Positions 13,817 to 14,079 of a DNA stretch of 14,079 nucleotides are shown piece after piece; the stretch's first letter is position 1, and each line of letters starts with the position of its first letter. The notes below the pieces were generated by a model. It was not told the origin of the DNA and did no database searches. It worked only from the letters and a program-made list of their open reading frames with translations. The translations under genes and the position numbers were made by a program. The DNA comes from Fibrobacterota bacterium (GTDB lineage: Bacteria; Fibrobacterota; Chitinivibrionia; Chitinivibrionales; Chitinispirillaceae), in assembly GCA_023412475.1 (NCBI GenBank), contig JAEYNR010000063.1, forward strand, positions 1-14,079, written 5' to 3'.

Positions 13817-14079
13817 GGTATGTCCTACCATGAAATTATCATGGAGCATAACGGGTCTCCCAAGTTCCTGTGCGTCTCTCTTTATACATGGCTGATAGGC
13901 TGATAGGTATTTTGATCTTTTTAACTTATGAGCTGATGCTGATAGGGCGCTGAGCTGATAGGTATTTTGATCTTTTTAACTTATGAGTTTAAAATAGTGC
14001 TTGCATTGGCCAGCTGCAACTATTTTGATAAACTTTTGCTGGAAAATAGACACCATTTTCTGCGAATGAAGATACCAAA
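13817..14079. other. Intergenic tail without a recognisable gene
   Basis: I see no gene on the plus strand. On the minus strand, about 13775-13890 reads short peptide-like fragments interrupted by stops (for example ERRTGTWETRYAP, then GRTYQQQRRMSEG), possibly a decayed mobile-element remnant, but no family can be named. The 34-bp repeat is listed separately. Confidence 0.35.
13899..13987 (+). repeat. 34-bp direct repeat, two copies 55 bp apart
   Basis: Positions 13899-13932 and 13954-13987 are identical (GCTGATAGGTATTTTGATCT, then TTTTAACTTATGAG). The nine-base word GCTGATAGG occurs again at 13891-13899 and 13938-13946, so shorter duplications are nested in the block. It resembles a small intergenic tandem duplication. 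Each copy contains a CTTTTT tract but no hairpin. Confidence 0.85.

Noticed and set aside
13775..13890. Group II intron or transposase remnant on the minus strand
   Set aside because: Short peptide-like fragments are visible but interrupted by stops. No domain, boundary or terminal repeat could be identified.

Overview
The window is dominated by one plus-strand operon (4151-13770) of ten tightly packed genes. It encodes haem b synthesis by the siroheme-dependent (alternative, Ahb) route. Genes of the protoporphyrin and coproporphyrin routes (hemE, hemN/F, hemG/Y, hemH/Q) are absent. This route is known from sulfate-reducing bacteria, methanogens and other mostly anaerobic lineages, so the source is probably an anaerobic bacterium of moderate to low GC. 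Desulfobacterota-like or Fibrobacterota/Chitinispirillum-like lineages come to mind, but no phylogenetic marker here settles it.

Layout. 1-400: repeat-rich intergenic DNA, with a 140-bp-spaced direct repeat of about 67 bp. 401-600 (minus): possible frameshifted gene remnant. 685-1353 (minus): 222-residue helical protein of unknown function with a clear RBS and a strong terminator. 1354-3216: about 1.9 kb without a convincing gene. It holds a structured, possibly decayed element (about 1735-2000) and a 21-bp tandem array (2227-2901) that grades from degenerate to identical units. 3217-3837: NAD(P)-binding reductase of the F420_oxidored type with its own terminator. 3838-4150: terminator, candidate promoter and a structured leader. 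4151-13770: ahbC, hemB, ahbD, hemL, hemA, hemC, met8/sirC-like, cobA-hemD fusion, ahbA, ahbB. 13771-14079: intergenic DNA with a 34-bp direct repeat.

How the genes work together. HemA and HemL make 5-aminolevulinate from glutamyl-tRNA. HemB, HemC and the HemD half of the fusion make uroporphyrinogen III. The CobA half methylates it to precorrin-2, and the Met8-like protein oxidises that to sirohydrochlorin and may insert iron. AhbA/AhbB decarboxylate siroheme to 12,18-didecarboxysiroheme, AhbC removes the two acetate side chains to give iron-coproporphyrin III, and AhbD decarboxylates two propionates to vinyls to give haem b. Only glutamyl-tRNA synthetase and possibly a dedicated chelatase must come from elsewhere. 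Most junctions overlap by 1 or 8 nt or are separated by 3 nt, indicating one translationally coupled transcript.

The most unusual points are a glutamyl-tRNA reductase that stops before the family's C-terminal dimerisation domain, the lack of a separate siroheme chelatase gene, the structured leader before ahbC, and the graded 21-bp array. I found no clearly new biological system. The pathway is known, though a complete single-operon arrangement is worth noting.
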